Below the pieces are notes generated by a model. It was not told where the DNA came from. It did not search any database and saw only the letters and a list, made by a program, of their open reading frames with translations. The position numbers and the translations under genes are program-made. 29,148 bases of DNA, from assembly GCA_032718475.1 (NCBI GenBank), contig JAUCBJ010004838.1:1-29148 (forward strand), given 5' to 3'. Of the stretch, positions 9,352-19,800 are shown piece after piece. Numbering within the stretch: position 1 is the first letter of the stretch; each line of letters starts with the position of its first letter. Source of the stretch: Nemertoderma westbladi. Lineage: Eukaryota; Xenacoelomorpha; Nemertodermatida; Nemertodermatidae.

Positions 9352-9525
9352 GGTTGTAAAGTTGATAACAACATTTGCAAACATGGGGGAACTTGTTGGA
9401 TAAGTGAGAAGAGTAAATCACCATACTGTCTCTGTCCTCTGGGTAAAGGAGGACCAACTTGCGAGGATAGAGTAACATTTACTGTTCCCTCGTTCAGTAA
9501 TACAAGTTATTTATCGTTTCCCAAG
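9352..9525 (+). CDS. AGRN: agrin exon 6 of window: EGF1 and start of LG1
   Basis: The acceptor is TTTTTAG (9345-9351) and the donor GTTTAT at 9526; 58 codons, phase 0 at both ends. It encodes a six-cysteine EGF module: GCKVDNNICKHGGTC, then SPYCLCPLGKGGPTCED. The first strand of laminin-G domain 1 follows (VPSFSNTSYLSFPK), with an NTS N-glycosylation sequon. The F-x-N-x-S-Y-L-x-F-P pattern corresponds to the first LG1 strand of agrin. Confidence 0.92.
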
Positions 9526-9601
9526 GTTTATTAACGTTATATTATAATCGGCATGTCGCATTGCAGTTGTATTCGATTTATATAGATATATTAAATATCA
9601 T

Positions 9602-9675
9602 GACGGGGTAGCTCAGTTGGTTGAGCGCGGGGTTTACAAACCCCGCGTTTTGGATTCGAACCCCGCCAGGGTCCA
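9602..9675 (+). tRNA. tRNA-like relic (tRNA pseudogene or head of a tRNA-derived SINE)
   Basis: A clear RNA polymerase III A box, TAGCTCAGTTGG, lies at 9609-9620. A D-arm GCTC/GAGC and a strong anticodon-type stem GCGGGG/CCCCGC follow, around an 8-nt loop TTTACAAA. A B-box-like GATTCGAACCC (9653-9663) comes next. The loop is one base too long and the T-arm and acceptor stems pair poorly, so this is unlikely to be a working tRNA. The sequence ends GTCCA. No SINE body or tail was recognised downstream. Confidence 0.55.
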
Positions 9676-10538
9676 CTCAGTCTTTAATTCACTGTTGTCG
9701 ATAAAATGAGGACCAGTTTAATTTATTTCACGACCAAAAATTGCATCGCAATAAATGCATTCACAATAGAATCTAGTAAAAATTATTTAAAGTTAATTGT
9801 AGAGTTTATTATTAACTAAATTAGAATCTATAAAATTCTAAAGTAATACAAGTTGATTCCAAAATATCCTTAAATATAAAAGCGCGCGGAGAATCGTTGA
9901 GCCAAATATGAAAACAATGTAATCTAAAGTAATGTAATGTAGTGTAATGTAATTTAAATAAAGCAAAAACATTACAATAATGTATTTACGATTACCTGAC
10001 TAAATTAATAAACATTAAAACTATATATATACTGTAATGTATTACCTAATAATAGTTATATTATTGTGAAGAAACAAATGTGAAAAAGAGAAAACTAAAA
10101 GGTATGAGCAAATGCGAAATACATTTAATAAGTGGGTTGGATTGAATTCCCGTATATTATATCCTGGGCTGCATGATTTGTCCGGAATGCTGCCCAAAAA
10201 TTTGTCCAATTTCAGACCGACAACACCAAAACTGTTCTCCGTTAAAGTTGTTATTATAGCCGAAGCAAGTGATTTAAGGGGCAGGAGCACACAAAAACGG
10301 CCCACTGTTGTTTTAAAAGTAGTTATTATGTTGTGATCAGTAAGATTTGGAATTTTGTTATGCAATGTTTTCCAGATATTATTAGGTATCTTTTCTCGGC
10401 GCCTTTAAAACCAATTAAAATATTGAATAACTTTAAATTAACTTTATATAATTATTTCCCATTCCACATTGATAATTTTATTTTTACATTTTTTGTTAAT
10501 TATGAATCGTTGTCTAAAGTTATACCATTAACGCCTAG
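9676..10538 (+). other. intron remainder, short simple repeats only
   Basis: AT-rich sequence with a short AATGT-type repeat cluster near 9918-9955. An uninterrupted 74-codon frame at 10112-10336 has no recognisable family and an overlapping frame on the other strand, so I do not call it. The acceptor of exon 7 is CGCCTAG at 10532-10538. Confidence 0.5.
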
Positions 10539-10681
10539 ATTGGGGCGTATTTGAAACTCGATATTGAGATTCAGTTTCGAGCTGACAATCCAGATGGTGT
10601 ACTCCTCTATAACGGACAGTTCCGGCAAGGAACAGGTGACTACTTCTCCTTGTCAATAAATCAAGGATTCTTAGAATTTAG
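10539..10681 (+). CDS. AGRN: agrin exon 7 of window: LG1, central strands
   Basis: It follows CGCCTAG and continues phase 0 from exon 6: IGAYLKLDIEIQFRADN, then PDGVLLYNGQ, GDYFSLSIN and GFLEFR. The (D/P)DG-LLYNG and DFxSL-type strings are the standard inner strands of laminin-G domains and match agrin LG1. The donor is GTGAGT at 10682, with two bases (AG) of the Arg codon left. Length 143 nt. Confidence 0.93.
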
Positions 10682-10865
10682 GTGAGTTAATCTAAAATGA
10701 TGTATAAACAAATTGCATAGTTTTTTTATTCAGTACAAAACCAATTAGGCTCTTGAACATATTAAATGGTTGTTAATCCATTCTTAACATACCCCCATCC
10801 TCCCCAAAAACCCACTTTCTCTTGGAACTAATTAGTATCAATTATTGCAATATTTCTTTCTTTAG

Positions 10866-11079
10866 ATACGATCTTGGCTCTGGTGATATCGTTATGAAAT
10901 ATCCGCAACCAGTGGTTCTATCTAAGTGGCACCGGGTTACGGCTGGTAGACGCCACTCTGAGGGTTACCTAAGGATGGACGGGGGTGTCGTTATAGAAGC
11001 GTCCAGTCCTGGGAGACTCAGTGGACTGAATCTGGACGATGACTTGTATGTAGGAGGGATACCCTACATTACCAGAAAC
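10866..11079 (+). CDS. AGRN: agrin exon 8 of window: LG1, second half
   Basis: The acceptor is CTTTAG (10860-10865). One base completes Arg, giving RYDLGSGDIVM, a near-invariant LG motif (R-Y-D-L-G-S-G). It continues through KWHRVTAGR, GYLRMDGG, SSPGRLSGLNLDDDLYVGG and IPYITRN. The donor GTTAGT at 11080 leaves phase 0. The order corresponds to agrin LG1, up to the loop before the GFSGC strand encoded by exon 9. Length 214 nt (1 + 71 codons). Confidence 0.93.
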
Positions 11080-11705
11080 GTTAGTTGCATTGCCAACGGT
11101 ACACATACTGGTACTTCACGGGAACTGACACGGCACCCACTGGATCCACATGTTTAACATTAACAAAGACTGCCTGTCTAGTACGATTTAACTTAAAATA
11201 ATAATACTACTTGGTCGAGCGAGCTCGGACAGTGGAAGTGAGTTCCTTCCAGACTTCACCAATTCTCCATGGTTGTTCAATTTCGTTTCTGCAAAACCAG
11301 GATCCCTTTTAAATTGGTCTATATAAATATGTCATAGCTGGTCGTCCAGGCAACGCCCACCATATGTTGGTTGCCAGTAAAGTAGATCTGGTATGACCTA
11401 ACTGTAGTTTTTACTTCTTCAACCAACAGTGGCAACAGAATTGTAATCCGCTTTCAAGGGGAGTGGTTGATAGAGGTAGTATACCATGAACTCGGTGTTT
11501 GACATGTTTGTCTCCAGCTGATGGTTAGTTAGGGCTGCTTAGAAATAGATACAATCTGCAAATCAGACTCTCCCGTCCCATGAAGACAAAGTTATTTCGA
11601 GCCACAGTGGAAAGTGTACGTCTATATACCATGTCCTGGAAAATAAAGTCTACATTCTTCACCCCCTCCCCCAAATTGTTCTACGTCGTACAAATCTTAA
11701 CGAGA
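11080..11705 (+). other. intron with possible decayed RT fragment
   Basis: No gene is intact here. At about 11581-11640 one frame reads MKTKLFRATVESVRLY, which resembles the C-terminal part of some LINE reverse transcriptases (K-L-F-x-A-x-V-E-S-x-x-L-Y), but the surrounding frame is broken. I treat it as a weak trace of another retroelement. Confidence 0.3.
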
Positions 11706-12059
11706 TTGCATGAAATTTGAAACAGAGATTGTTTCACCTCCCTCCTCGAAGTTTCACCTTCCTAGTGTCTACAAATGGGTTTGTCCCAAGCTAGATCCGT
11801 GGGACAAGGCCACCAAGGACATTCCCTCCACACGTCTCTCAACTCCTCGACAAAGACCCGGCGGCTCGAGAAAGGATGGGATATCACAGCTATAGCTAAT
11901 GCCAGTTCTTTTATTACATAATCATAGTTCCGAGGTATTCTGCCACCACTACGCCGACTGGAAAGGCCGTTGGGACCATTTGCCCATGCTGTAGAGCAGC
12001 ACCTGCTGCTGGAATTGAGGCGCTTGTAGCTAAAAAATGCTGTTTCAAATTTCATGCAA
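11706..12059. mobile_element. MITE-like or fold-back element with perfect 20-bp terminal inverted repeats
   Basis: TTGCATGAAATTTGAAACAG at 11706-11725 recurs as its exact reverse complement at 12040-12059, defining a 354-bp unit. No transposase-like protein is visible. Open frames on both strands begin MKFET only because they start inside the two inverted repeats. A TTAA occurs just outside the left end and a CTTAAT a few bases outside the right end, but a target-site duplication is not established. A fragment of a longer inverted structure is an alternative. Confidence 0.6.
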
Positions 12060-12227
12060 AGTTACCTTAATAATGACACTATATTCCAGAACATGGTGTA
12101 AGGGGGGTGGTGCGTGGGTGTGTGGAGTGAGAACTTCACATTGACAAAATCACTTGAACAACGAATTGATGGTTGTCACACAAGACTACTTAACTTAATT
12201 ATTAGAGATATAATTAATTAATTATAG

Positions 12228-12430
12228 ATATATTCTAATGTTGGTACATGGAACGGATTCTCAGGGTGTATCCGCCTTCTTACAATGAACGGCGTTGGTT
12301 TTGACCTCTCCAGCGGTGGCGCAAACGTTCTGTACGGCGGGCATGTGGGAGAATGTGGTAAGAGACCGTGCGACACAAATCCTTGTCTCAACGGCGCAAA
12401 GTGCATTGATATTGACACGGAAACATACAG
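12228..12430 (+). CDS. AGRN: agrin exon 9 of window: LG1 last strands and first part of EGF2
   Basis: The acceptor is ATTATAG (12221-12227), phase 0: IYSNVGTWNGFSGCIRLL, then MNGVGFDLSSGG and GECGKRPCDTNPCLNGAKC. The pair GFSGC and GEC forms the usual LG terminal disulfide. EGF2 then begins RPC-x4-C-x5-C and is completed by exon 10. The donor GTGGGT at 12431 leaves two bases. Length 203 nt. The exon-intron cut inside EGF2 is confirmed by phase. Confidence 0.93.
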
Positions 12431-12618
12431 GTGGGTCAATAATGAAAAATGCAAGACAAAATCGGTCGCATGATACTCAGAAAAAAATATAACAGTTTAT
12501 ACCCTAAATATGATATAATTAACTAATATAATACAGTTATTCTTTTAAGAACATGTGCCGCCTCCGTCACTAATGTGTTCTTGCCTTATATTTGAGTAAT
12601 AAATAAATTAATACTTAT

Positions 12619-12685
12619 TTGTGTGTATGAATCTGGTTTTATTTTTATATTAGTTGTGACTGTGTACCTGTTTTGTTTTATTTAG
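12619..12685 (+). repeat. degenerate tandem copies of the exon 10 acceptor junction
   Basis: Two imperfect units precede exon 10: 12619-12653 (TTGTGTGTATGAATCTGG, then a T-rich tract ending ATTAG) and 12654-12685 (TTGTGACTGTGTACCTG, then a T-rich tract ending TTTAG). Exon 10 itself starts TTGTGAGTGTGTATCTGG. The intron end plus the first ~20 exon bases have thus been copied about twice. The decoy AG at 12652-12653 is preceded by a good pyrimidine tract; its use would add 32 nt and shift the frame. Confidence 0.7.
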
Positions 12686-12843
12686 TTGTGAGTGTGTATC
12701 TGGTTTTCACGGCGTTCTCTGCGCTTCAGCGGAATCTCCATGTGACCCGAATCCATGCGAATCCAGTGAATGCGAGGCTCTGAGTCATGGGGGTTTCCGG
12801 TGCCTTTGTGCTGCTGGTAGGAAGGGAGACCTATGTCTGGAAG
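12686..12843 (+). CDS. AGRN: agrin exon 10 of window: end of EGF2 and EGF3
   Basis: The acceptor is TATTTAG (12679-12685). One base completes Ser, then CECVSGFHGVLC ends EGF2. The full EGF3 follows: SPCDPNPCESSEC, GGFRCLCAAGRKGDLC. Two EGF modules back to back between LG1 and LG2 are diagnostic of agrin's EGF2-EGF3 pair. The donor GTGAGT at 12844 leaves one base. Length 158 nt. I prefer this acceptor over the upstream decoy at 12653 because only it keeps frame and cysteine spacing. Confidence 0.93.
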
Positions 12844-12949
12844 GTGAGTTTCTTTCAAATAATGTTGTCGAACTGTCTGCACCTAGTGTCCGTCATTTAA
12901 AATGCGTGCAATCCATCTTTTTACATTCATGTTATATTTATTTAAGCAG

Positions 12950-13220
12950 TTGTGGACTTTAAAGAAGCTCATGAACTCTTTATTCCGAGATTCGATGGTC
13001 ACGCCTACCTAAGATTCCCTTCTATATCAGCTCTCAACAAACTCACAATATCGGCTGATATAATGGCCACAAATACCGACGGTATGTTACTGTACCTCGG
13101 CCACCCAATATCTAACAATTCCGAAGCGAAAATAGTAAAAAACGATTTTATTTCACTTAACATTATTGATGGCTTCGTTGAATTTCGTTTTGATTTGGGG
13201 TCAGGAGTTGGAGAAATCAG
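12950..13220 (+). CDS. AGRN: agrin exon 11 of window: LG2, first half
   Basis: The acceptor is TTAAGCAG (12942-12949). It starts VVDFKEAHELFIPRFDG, then HAYLRFPSISALNKLTIS, TDGMLLYLGH, NDFISLNIIDGFVEFRFD and LGSGVGEIR. FDG-x-AYL-x-F, DG-LLY and VEFRFDLGSG are the conserved strands of a laminin-G domain, in the position of agrin LG2. The donor GTACAG at 13221 leaves two bases. Length 271 nt (2 + 89 codons + 2). Confidence 0.93.
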
Positions 13221-13697
13221 GTACAGTGGATCTACGATGTGTATAATATCTACCATGTAAAGGGTAATAATCAAATCCGACATCTAACTATTACACTTTA
13301 AGTACATAGTGTTCTAAAGTGAGTTTGACACCGAAGCCGTCAAGTTTTTGTTAAGCTGTCATCTATAAGGTTAACTTATACGCTAAGATAAACTAGCTTT
13401 AACCCACCCAGATGAAATTGGTACCCTGCCTATAAGAGTGAGTAAATAACATTGTTGGATTTGGATAGTGAGAGTATTTAAACTGATAGTTTTTGTGATT
13501 CCCTTCCTGCCTTACAGGTAACAAGAGGGGGGATGAGTCTTCTTGTTGACTCAGATGTTTTACGTTGACCTTCAACTTTACTTACTTAACAGTTCATCTA
13601 CTACTACTATTAATGTCATCTACATCCCGAGGTATTGTTATATTTACATAACATTCCTCAATTTACTGTCACATTGAGTTACACGTAACTTTTTCAG
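13221..13697 (+). other. intron, nothing recognised
   Basis: A 477-bp intron between the two LG2 exons. A short AAGTGAG/TGAGTTTG-rich part and a GAGGGGGG run near 13525 are the only local features. It ends with ACTTTTTCAG. Confidence 0.6.
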
Positions 13698-13806
13698 GAG
13701 TTCAGAGAAGTTGAAGCTGGGAAAATGGTACGAAATATACGCTTCTAGAGAAGGGAAGCAGGGCTTCCTATCGGTTAATGGAGTCGTTGTACCTGGAGTG
13801 TCCCCG
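13698..13806 (+). CDS. AGRN: agrin exon 12 of window: LG2, middle strands; source of the 32-bp array
   Basis: The acceptor is TTTTTCAG (13690-13697). One base completes Arg, then SSEKLKLGKWYEIYASRE and GKQGFLSVNGVVVPGVSP. KW-x-E-I/V and G-x-L-x-V-N/D-G are standard LG strands. The exon ends, in phase 0 (donor GTAAGT at 13807), exactly after the SP dipeptide. In vertebrate agrin the y alternative exon inserts after this same point of LG2. Bases 13748-13783 (coding GKQGFLSVNG) align ungapped with the minisatellite unit that fills the following intron. Confidence 0.94.
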
Positions 13807-13820
13807 GTAAGTTACAGGGA
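13773..13820 (+). repeat. left copy of a 48-bp direct repeat spanning exon tail and 5' splice site
   Basis: These 48 bp run from GGTTAATGGAGTC in the exon, through the GTAAGT donor, to TTACAGGGA in the intron. They are identical to 23714-23761. The two copies bracket the 32-bp array, 9941 bp apart. Confidence 0.95.
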
Positions 13821-16800
13821 GGGGAGCAGGGATTCCTAGCAGTTATTGGGGAGAGGAGCTAGGATTCCCAGCAGTTATTGGGGAGGGGAGCAGGGATTTA
13901 GAGCAGTTATTGGGGAGGGGAGCAGGGATTCCCAGCAGTTATTGGGGAGGGGGGCAGGGATTTCTAGCAGTTATTGGGGACGGGAGCAGGGATTCCTAGA
14001 AGTTATTGGGGAGGGGAGAAGGGAGTCCTAGAAGTTATTGGGGAGGGGAGAAGGGATTCCTAGAAGTTATTGGGGAGGGGAGCAGGGATTCCTAGAAGTT
14101 ATTGGGGCGGGGAGCAGGAATTCCTAGAAGTTATTGGGGCGGGGAGCAGGGATTCCTAGCTGTTATTGGGGAGGGGAGCAGGGATTCCTAGAAGTTATTG
14201 GGGAGGGGAGCAGGGATTCCTAGAAGTTATTGGGGAGGGGAGAAGGGATTCCTATAAGTTATTGGGGAGGGGATCAGGGATTCCTAGAAGATATTGGGGA
14301 GGGGAGCAGGGATTCCTAGAAGTTATTGGGGAGGGGAGCAGGGATTCCTAGAAGTTATTGGGGAGGTGAGCAGGGATTCCTATAAGTTATTGGGGAGGGA
14401 TGGGATCAGGGATTCCTAGAAGTTATTGGGGAGGGGATCAGGGATTCCTAGAAGATATTGGGGAGGGGAGCAAGGATTCCTAGAAGTTATTGGGGAGGGA
14501 GCAGGGATTCCTAGAAGTTATTAGGGAGGGGAGAAGGGATTCCTAGAAGTTATTAGGGAGGGGAGAAGGGATTCCTATAAGTTATTGGGGAGGGGATCAG
14601 GGATTCCTAGAAGATATTGGGGAGGGGAGCAGGGATTCCTAGAAGTTATTGGGGAGGGGAGCAGGGATTCCTAGAAGTTATTGGGGAGGTGAGCAGGGAT
14701 TCCTATAAGTTATTGGGGAGGGATGGGATCAGGGATTCCTAGAAGATATTGGGGAGGGGATCAGGGATTCCTAGAAGTTAAGAGGATGGGGAGCAGGGAT
14801 TCCTAGCAGTTATTGGGGAGGGGAGCAGGGATTCCTAGCAGTTATTGAGGAGGGGGGAAGGGATTCCTAGAAGTTATTGGGGAGGGGAGAAGGGATTCCT
14901 AGACGTTATTGGGGAGGGGATCAGGGATTCCTAGAAGATATTGGGGAGAGGAGCAGGGATTCCTAGAATTTATTGGGGAAGGGAGCAGGGATTCCTAGAA
15001 GTTATTGGGGAGGGATGGGATCAGGGATTCCTAGAAGATATTGGGGAGGGGATCAGGGATTCCTAGAAGTTAAGATGATGGGGAGCAGGGATTCCTAGCA
15101 GTTATTGGGGAGGGGAGCAGGGATTCCTAGCAGTTATTGAGGAGGGGGGAAGGGATTCCTAGAAGTTATTGGGGAGGGGAGCAGGGATTCATAGAAGTTA
15201 TTGGGGAGGGGAGCAGGGATTCCTAGACGTTATTGGGGGAGGGGATCAGGGATTCCTAGAAGATATTGGGGAGGGGAGCAGAGATTCCTAGATGTTAAGA
15301 GGATGGGGAGCAGGGATTCCTAGAAGTTATTGGGGAGGGGATCAGTGATTCCTAGAAGTTATTGGGGAGGAGAGCAGGGATTCCAAGAAGTTATTGGGGA
15401 GGGGAGAAGGGATTGCTAGAAGTTATTGGGGAGGGGATCAGGTATTCCTAGAAGACATTGGGGAGGGGATCAGGGATTCCTAGACGTTAAGAGGATCGGG
15501 ACCAGGGATTCCTAGCAGTTATTGGGGAGGGGAGAAGGGATTCCTAGAAGTTATTGGGGAGGGGATCAAGGATTCCTAGAAGTTATTGGGGAGGGGAGCA
15601 GGGATTCCTAGAAGTTATTGGGGAGGGGAGAAGGGATTCCTAGAAGTTATTGGGGAGGGGATCATGGATTCCTAGAAAATATTGGGGAGGGGAGCAGGGA
15701 TTCCTAGAAGTTAAAAGTATGGGGAGCAGGGATTCCTAGAAGTTATTGGGGAGGGGAGAAGGGATTCCTAGAAGTTATTGGGGAGGGGATCAGGGATTCC
15801 TAGAAGTTATTGGGGAGGGTAGCAGGGATTCCTATAAGTTATTGGGGAGGGGAGAAGGGATTTCTAGAAGTTATTCGGGAGGGGATCAGGGATTTATAGA
15901 AGATATTGGGGAGGGGAGCAGAAATTCCTAGAAGTTAAGATGATGGGGAGCAGGGATTCCTAGCAGTTATTAGGGAGAGGAGAAGGGATTCCTAGAAGTT
16001 ATTGGGGAGGGGATCAGGGATTCCTAGAAGTTATTGGGGAGGGGAGCAGGGATTCCTAGAAGTAAAGAGGATGGGGAGCAGGTATTCCTAGCAGTTATTG
16101 GGGAGGGGAGAAGGGATTACTAGAAGTTATTTGGGAGGAGATCAGGGATTCCTAGAAGATATTGGGGAGGGGAGCAGGGATTCCTAGACGTTATTGAGGA
16201 GGGGAGAAGGGATTCCTAGACGTTATTGGGGAGGGGATCAGGGATTCCTAGAAGATATTGGGGAGAGGAGCAGGGATTCCTAGAATTTATTGGGGAGGGG
16301 AGCAGGGATTCCTAGAAGTAATTGGGGAGGGGATCAAGGATTCTTAGATGTTATTGGGGAGGGGAGCAGGGATTCCTAGCAGTTATTGGGGAGGGGAGCA
16401 GGGATTCCTAGAAGTTATTGGGGAGAGGATCGGGGATTCCTAGAAGATATTGGGGAGGGGAGCAGGGATTCCTAGAAGTTATTGGGGAGGGGAGCAGGGA
16501 TTCCTAGACGTTATTGGGGAGGGGAGAAGGGATTCCTAGACGTTATTGGGGAGGGGATCAGGGATTCCTAGAAGATATTGGGGAGAGGAGCAGGGATTCC
16601 TAGAATTTATTGGGGAAGGGAGCAGGGATTCCTAGAAGTTATTGGGGAGGGAGGGGATCAGGGATTCCTAGAAGATATTGGGGAGGGGATCAGGGATTCC
16701 TAGAAGTTTAGAGGATGGGGAGCAGGGATTCCTAGCAGTTATTGGGGAGGGGAGCAGGGATTCCTAGCAGTTATTGAGGAGGGGGGAAGGGATTCCTAGA

Positions 16801-19800
16801 AGTTATTGGGGAGGGGAGCAGGGATTCATAGAAGTTATTGGGGAGGGGAGCAGGGATTCCTAGACGTTATTGGGGGAGGGGATCAGGGATTCCTAGAAGA
16901 TATTGGGGAGGGGAGCAGAGATTCCTAGTAGTTAAGAGGATGGGGAGCAGGGATTCCTAGAAGTTATTGGGGAGGGGATCAGGGATTCCTAGAAGTTATT
17001 GGGGAGGAGAGCAGGGATTCCTAGAAGTTATTGGGGAGGGGAGAAGGGATTGCTAGAAGTTATTGGGGAGGGGATCAGGGATCCCTAAAAGATATTGGGG
17101 AGGGGATCAGGGATTCCTAGACGTTAAGAGGATCGGGACCAGGGATTCCTAGCAGTTATTGGGGAGGGGAGAAGGGATTCCTAGAAGTTATTGGGGAGGG
17201 GATCATGGATTCCTAGAAAATATTGGGGAGGGGAGCAGGGATTCCTAGAAGTTAAAAGTATGGGGAGCAGGGATTCCTAGAAGTTATTGGGGAGGGGAGA
17301 AGGGATTCCTAGAAGTTATTGGGGAGGGGATCAGGGATTCCTAGAAGTTATTGGGGAGGGTAGCAGGGATTCCTATAAGTTATTGGGGAGGGGAGAAGGG
17401 ATTCCTAGAAGTTATTCGGGAGGGGATCAGGGATTTCTAGAAGATATTGGGGAGGGGAGCAGAGATTCCTAGAAGTTAAGATGATGGGGAGCAGTGATTC
17501 CTAGCAGTTATTAGGGAGAGGAGAAGGGATTCCTAGAAGTTATTGGGGAGGGGATCAGGGATTCCTATAAGTTATTGGGGAGGGGAGAAGGGATTACTAT
17601 AAGTTATTGGGGAGGAGATCAGGGATTCCTAGAAGATATTGGGGAGGGGAGCAGGGATTCCTAGAAGTAATGGGGGGGGGGATCAAGGATTCCTAGAAGT
17701 TATTGGGGAGGGGAGCAGGGATTCCTAGCAGTTATTGGGGAGGGGAGCAGGGATTCCTAGAAGTTATTGGGGAGAGGATCGGGGATTCCTAGAAGATATT
17801 GGGGAGGGGAGCAGGGATTCCTAGAAGTTATTGAGGAGGGGAGAAGGGATTCCTAGAAGTTATTGGGGAGGGGATCAGGGATCCCTAAAAGATATTGGCG
17901 AGGGGATCAGGGATTCCTATAAGTTATTGGGGAGGGGATCAAGGATTCCTATAAGTTATTGGGAAGGGGAGCAGGGATTCCTAGAAGTTATTGGGGAGGA
18001 GAGCAGGGATTCCTAGAAGATATTGGGGAGGGGAGCAGGGATTCCTATAAGTTATTGAGGAGGGGAGAAGGGATTCCTAGAAGTTATTGGGGAGGGGAGC
18101 AGGGATTCCTAGAAGTTAAGAGGATGGGGAGCAGGGATTCCTAGAAGATATTGGGGAGGGGAGCAGGGATTTCTAGCAGTTATTGGGGAGGGGAGCAGGG
18201 ATTCCTAGAAGTTATTGGGGAGGGGATCAGGGATTCCTAGAAGATATTGGGGAGGGGAGCAGGGATTCCTATAAGTTATTGAGGAGGGGAGAAGGGATTC
18301 CTAGAAGTTATTGGGGAGGGGAGCAGGGATTACTATAAGTTATTGGGGAGGAGATCAGGGATTCCTAGAAGATATTGGGGAGGGGAGCAGGGATTCCTAG
18401 AAGTAATGGGGGGGGGATCAAGGATTCCTAGAAGTTATTGGGGAGGGGAGCAGGGATTCCTAGCAGTTATTGGGGAGGGGAGCAGGGATTCCTAGAAGTT
18501 ATTGGGGAGAGGATCGGGGATTCCTAGAAGATATTGGGGAGGGGAGCAGGGATTCCTAGAAGTAATGGGGGGGGGGGATCAAGGATTCCTAGAAGTTATT
18601 GGGGAGGGGAGCAGGGATTCCTAGCAGTTATTGGGGAGGGGAGCAGGGATTCCTAGAAGTTATTGGGGAGAGGATCGGGGATTCCTAGAAGATATTGGGG
18701 AGGGGAGCAGGGATTCCTAGAAGTAATGGGGGGGGGATCAAGGATTCCTAGAAGTTATTGGGGAGGGGAGCAGGGATTCCTAGCAGTTATTGGGGAGGGG
18801 AGAAGGGATTACTATAAGTTATTGGGGAGGAGATCAGGGATTCCTAGAAGATATTGGGGAGGGGAGCAGGGATTCCTAGAAGTAATGGGGGGGGGGATCA
18901 AGGATTCCTAGAAGTTATTGGGGAGGGGAGCAGGGATTCCTAGCAGTTATTGGGGAGGGGAGCAGGGATTCCTAGAAGTTATTGGGGAGAGGATCGGGGA
19001 TTCCTAGAAGATATTGGGGAGGGGAGCAGGGATTCCTAGAAGTTATTGAGGAGGGGAGAAGGGATTCCTAGAAGTTATTGGGGAGGGGATCAGGGATCCC
19101 TAAAAGATATTGGCGAGGGGAGCAGGGATTCCTATAAGTTATTGGGGAGGGGATCAAGGATTCCTATAAGTTATTGGGAAGGGGAGCAGGGATTCCTAGA
19201 AGTTATTGGGGAGGAGAGCAGGGATTCCTAGAAGATATTGGGGAGGGGAGCAGGGATTCCTATAAGTTATTGAGGAGGGGAGAAGGGATTCCTATAAGTT
19301 ATTGGGGAGGGGATCAAGGATTCCTATAAGTTATTGGGAAGGGGAGCAGGGATTCCTAGAAGTTATTGGGGAGGAGAGCAGGGATTCCTAGAAGATATTG
19401 GGGAGGGGAGCAGGGATTCCTATAAGTTATTGAGGAGGGGAGAAGGGATTCCTAGAAGTTATTGAGGAGGGGAGAAGGGATTCCTATAAGTTATTGGGGA
19501 GGGGATCAAGGATTCCTATAAGTTATTGGGAAGGGGAGCAGGGATTCCTAGAAGTTATTGGGGAGGAGAGCAGGGATTCCTAGAAGATATTGGGGAGGGG
19601 AGCAGGGATTCCTATAAGTTATTGAGGAGGGGAGAAGGGATTCCTAGAAGTTATTGGGGAGGGGAGCAGGGATTCCTAGAAGTTAAGAGGATGGGGAGCA
19701 GGGATTCCTAGAAGATATTGGGGAGGGGAGCAGGGATTTCTAGCAGTTATTGGGGAGGGGAGCAGGGATTCCTAGAAGTTATTGGGGAGGGGATCAGGGA

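Noticed and set aside
10042-10365. 107-codon minus-strand frame in the LG1 intron
   Set aside because: No recognisable family, AT-rich composition, overlapped by an equally open plus-strand frame.
11762-12055. 97-codon minus-strand frame inside the 354-bp element
   Set aside because: It starts within the terminal inverted repeat and has no transposase motif; treated as a non-coding MITE interior.
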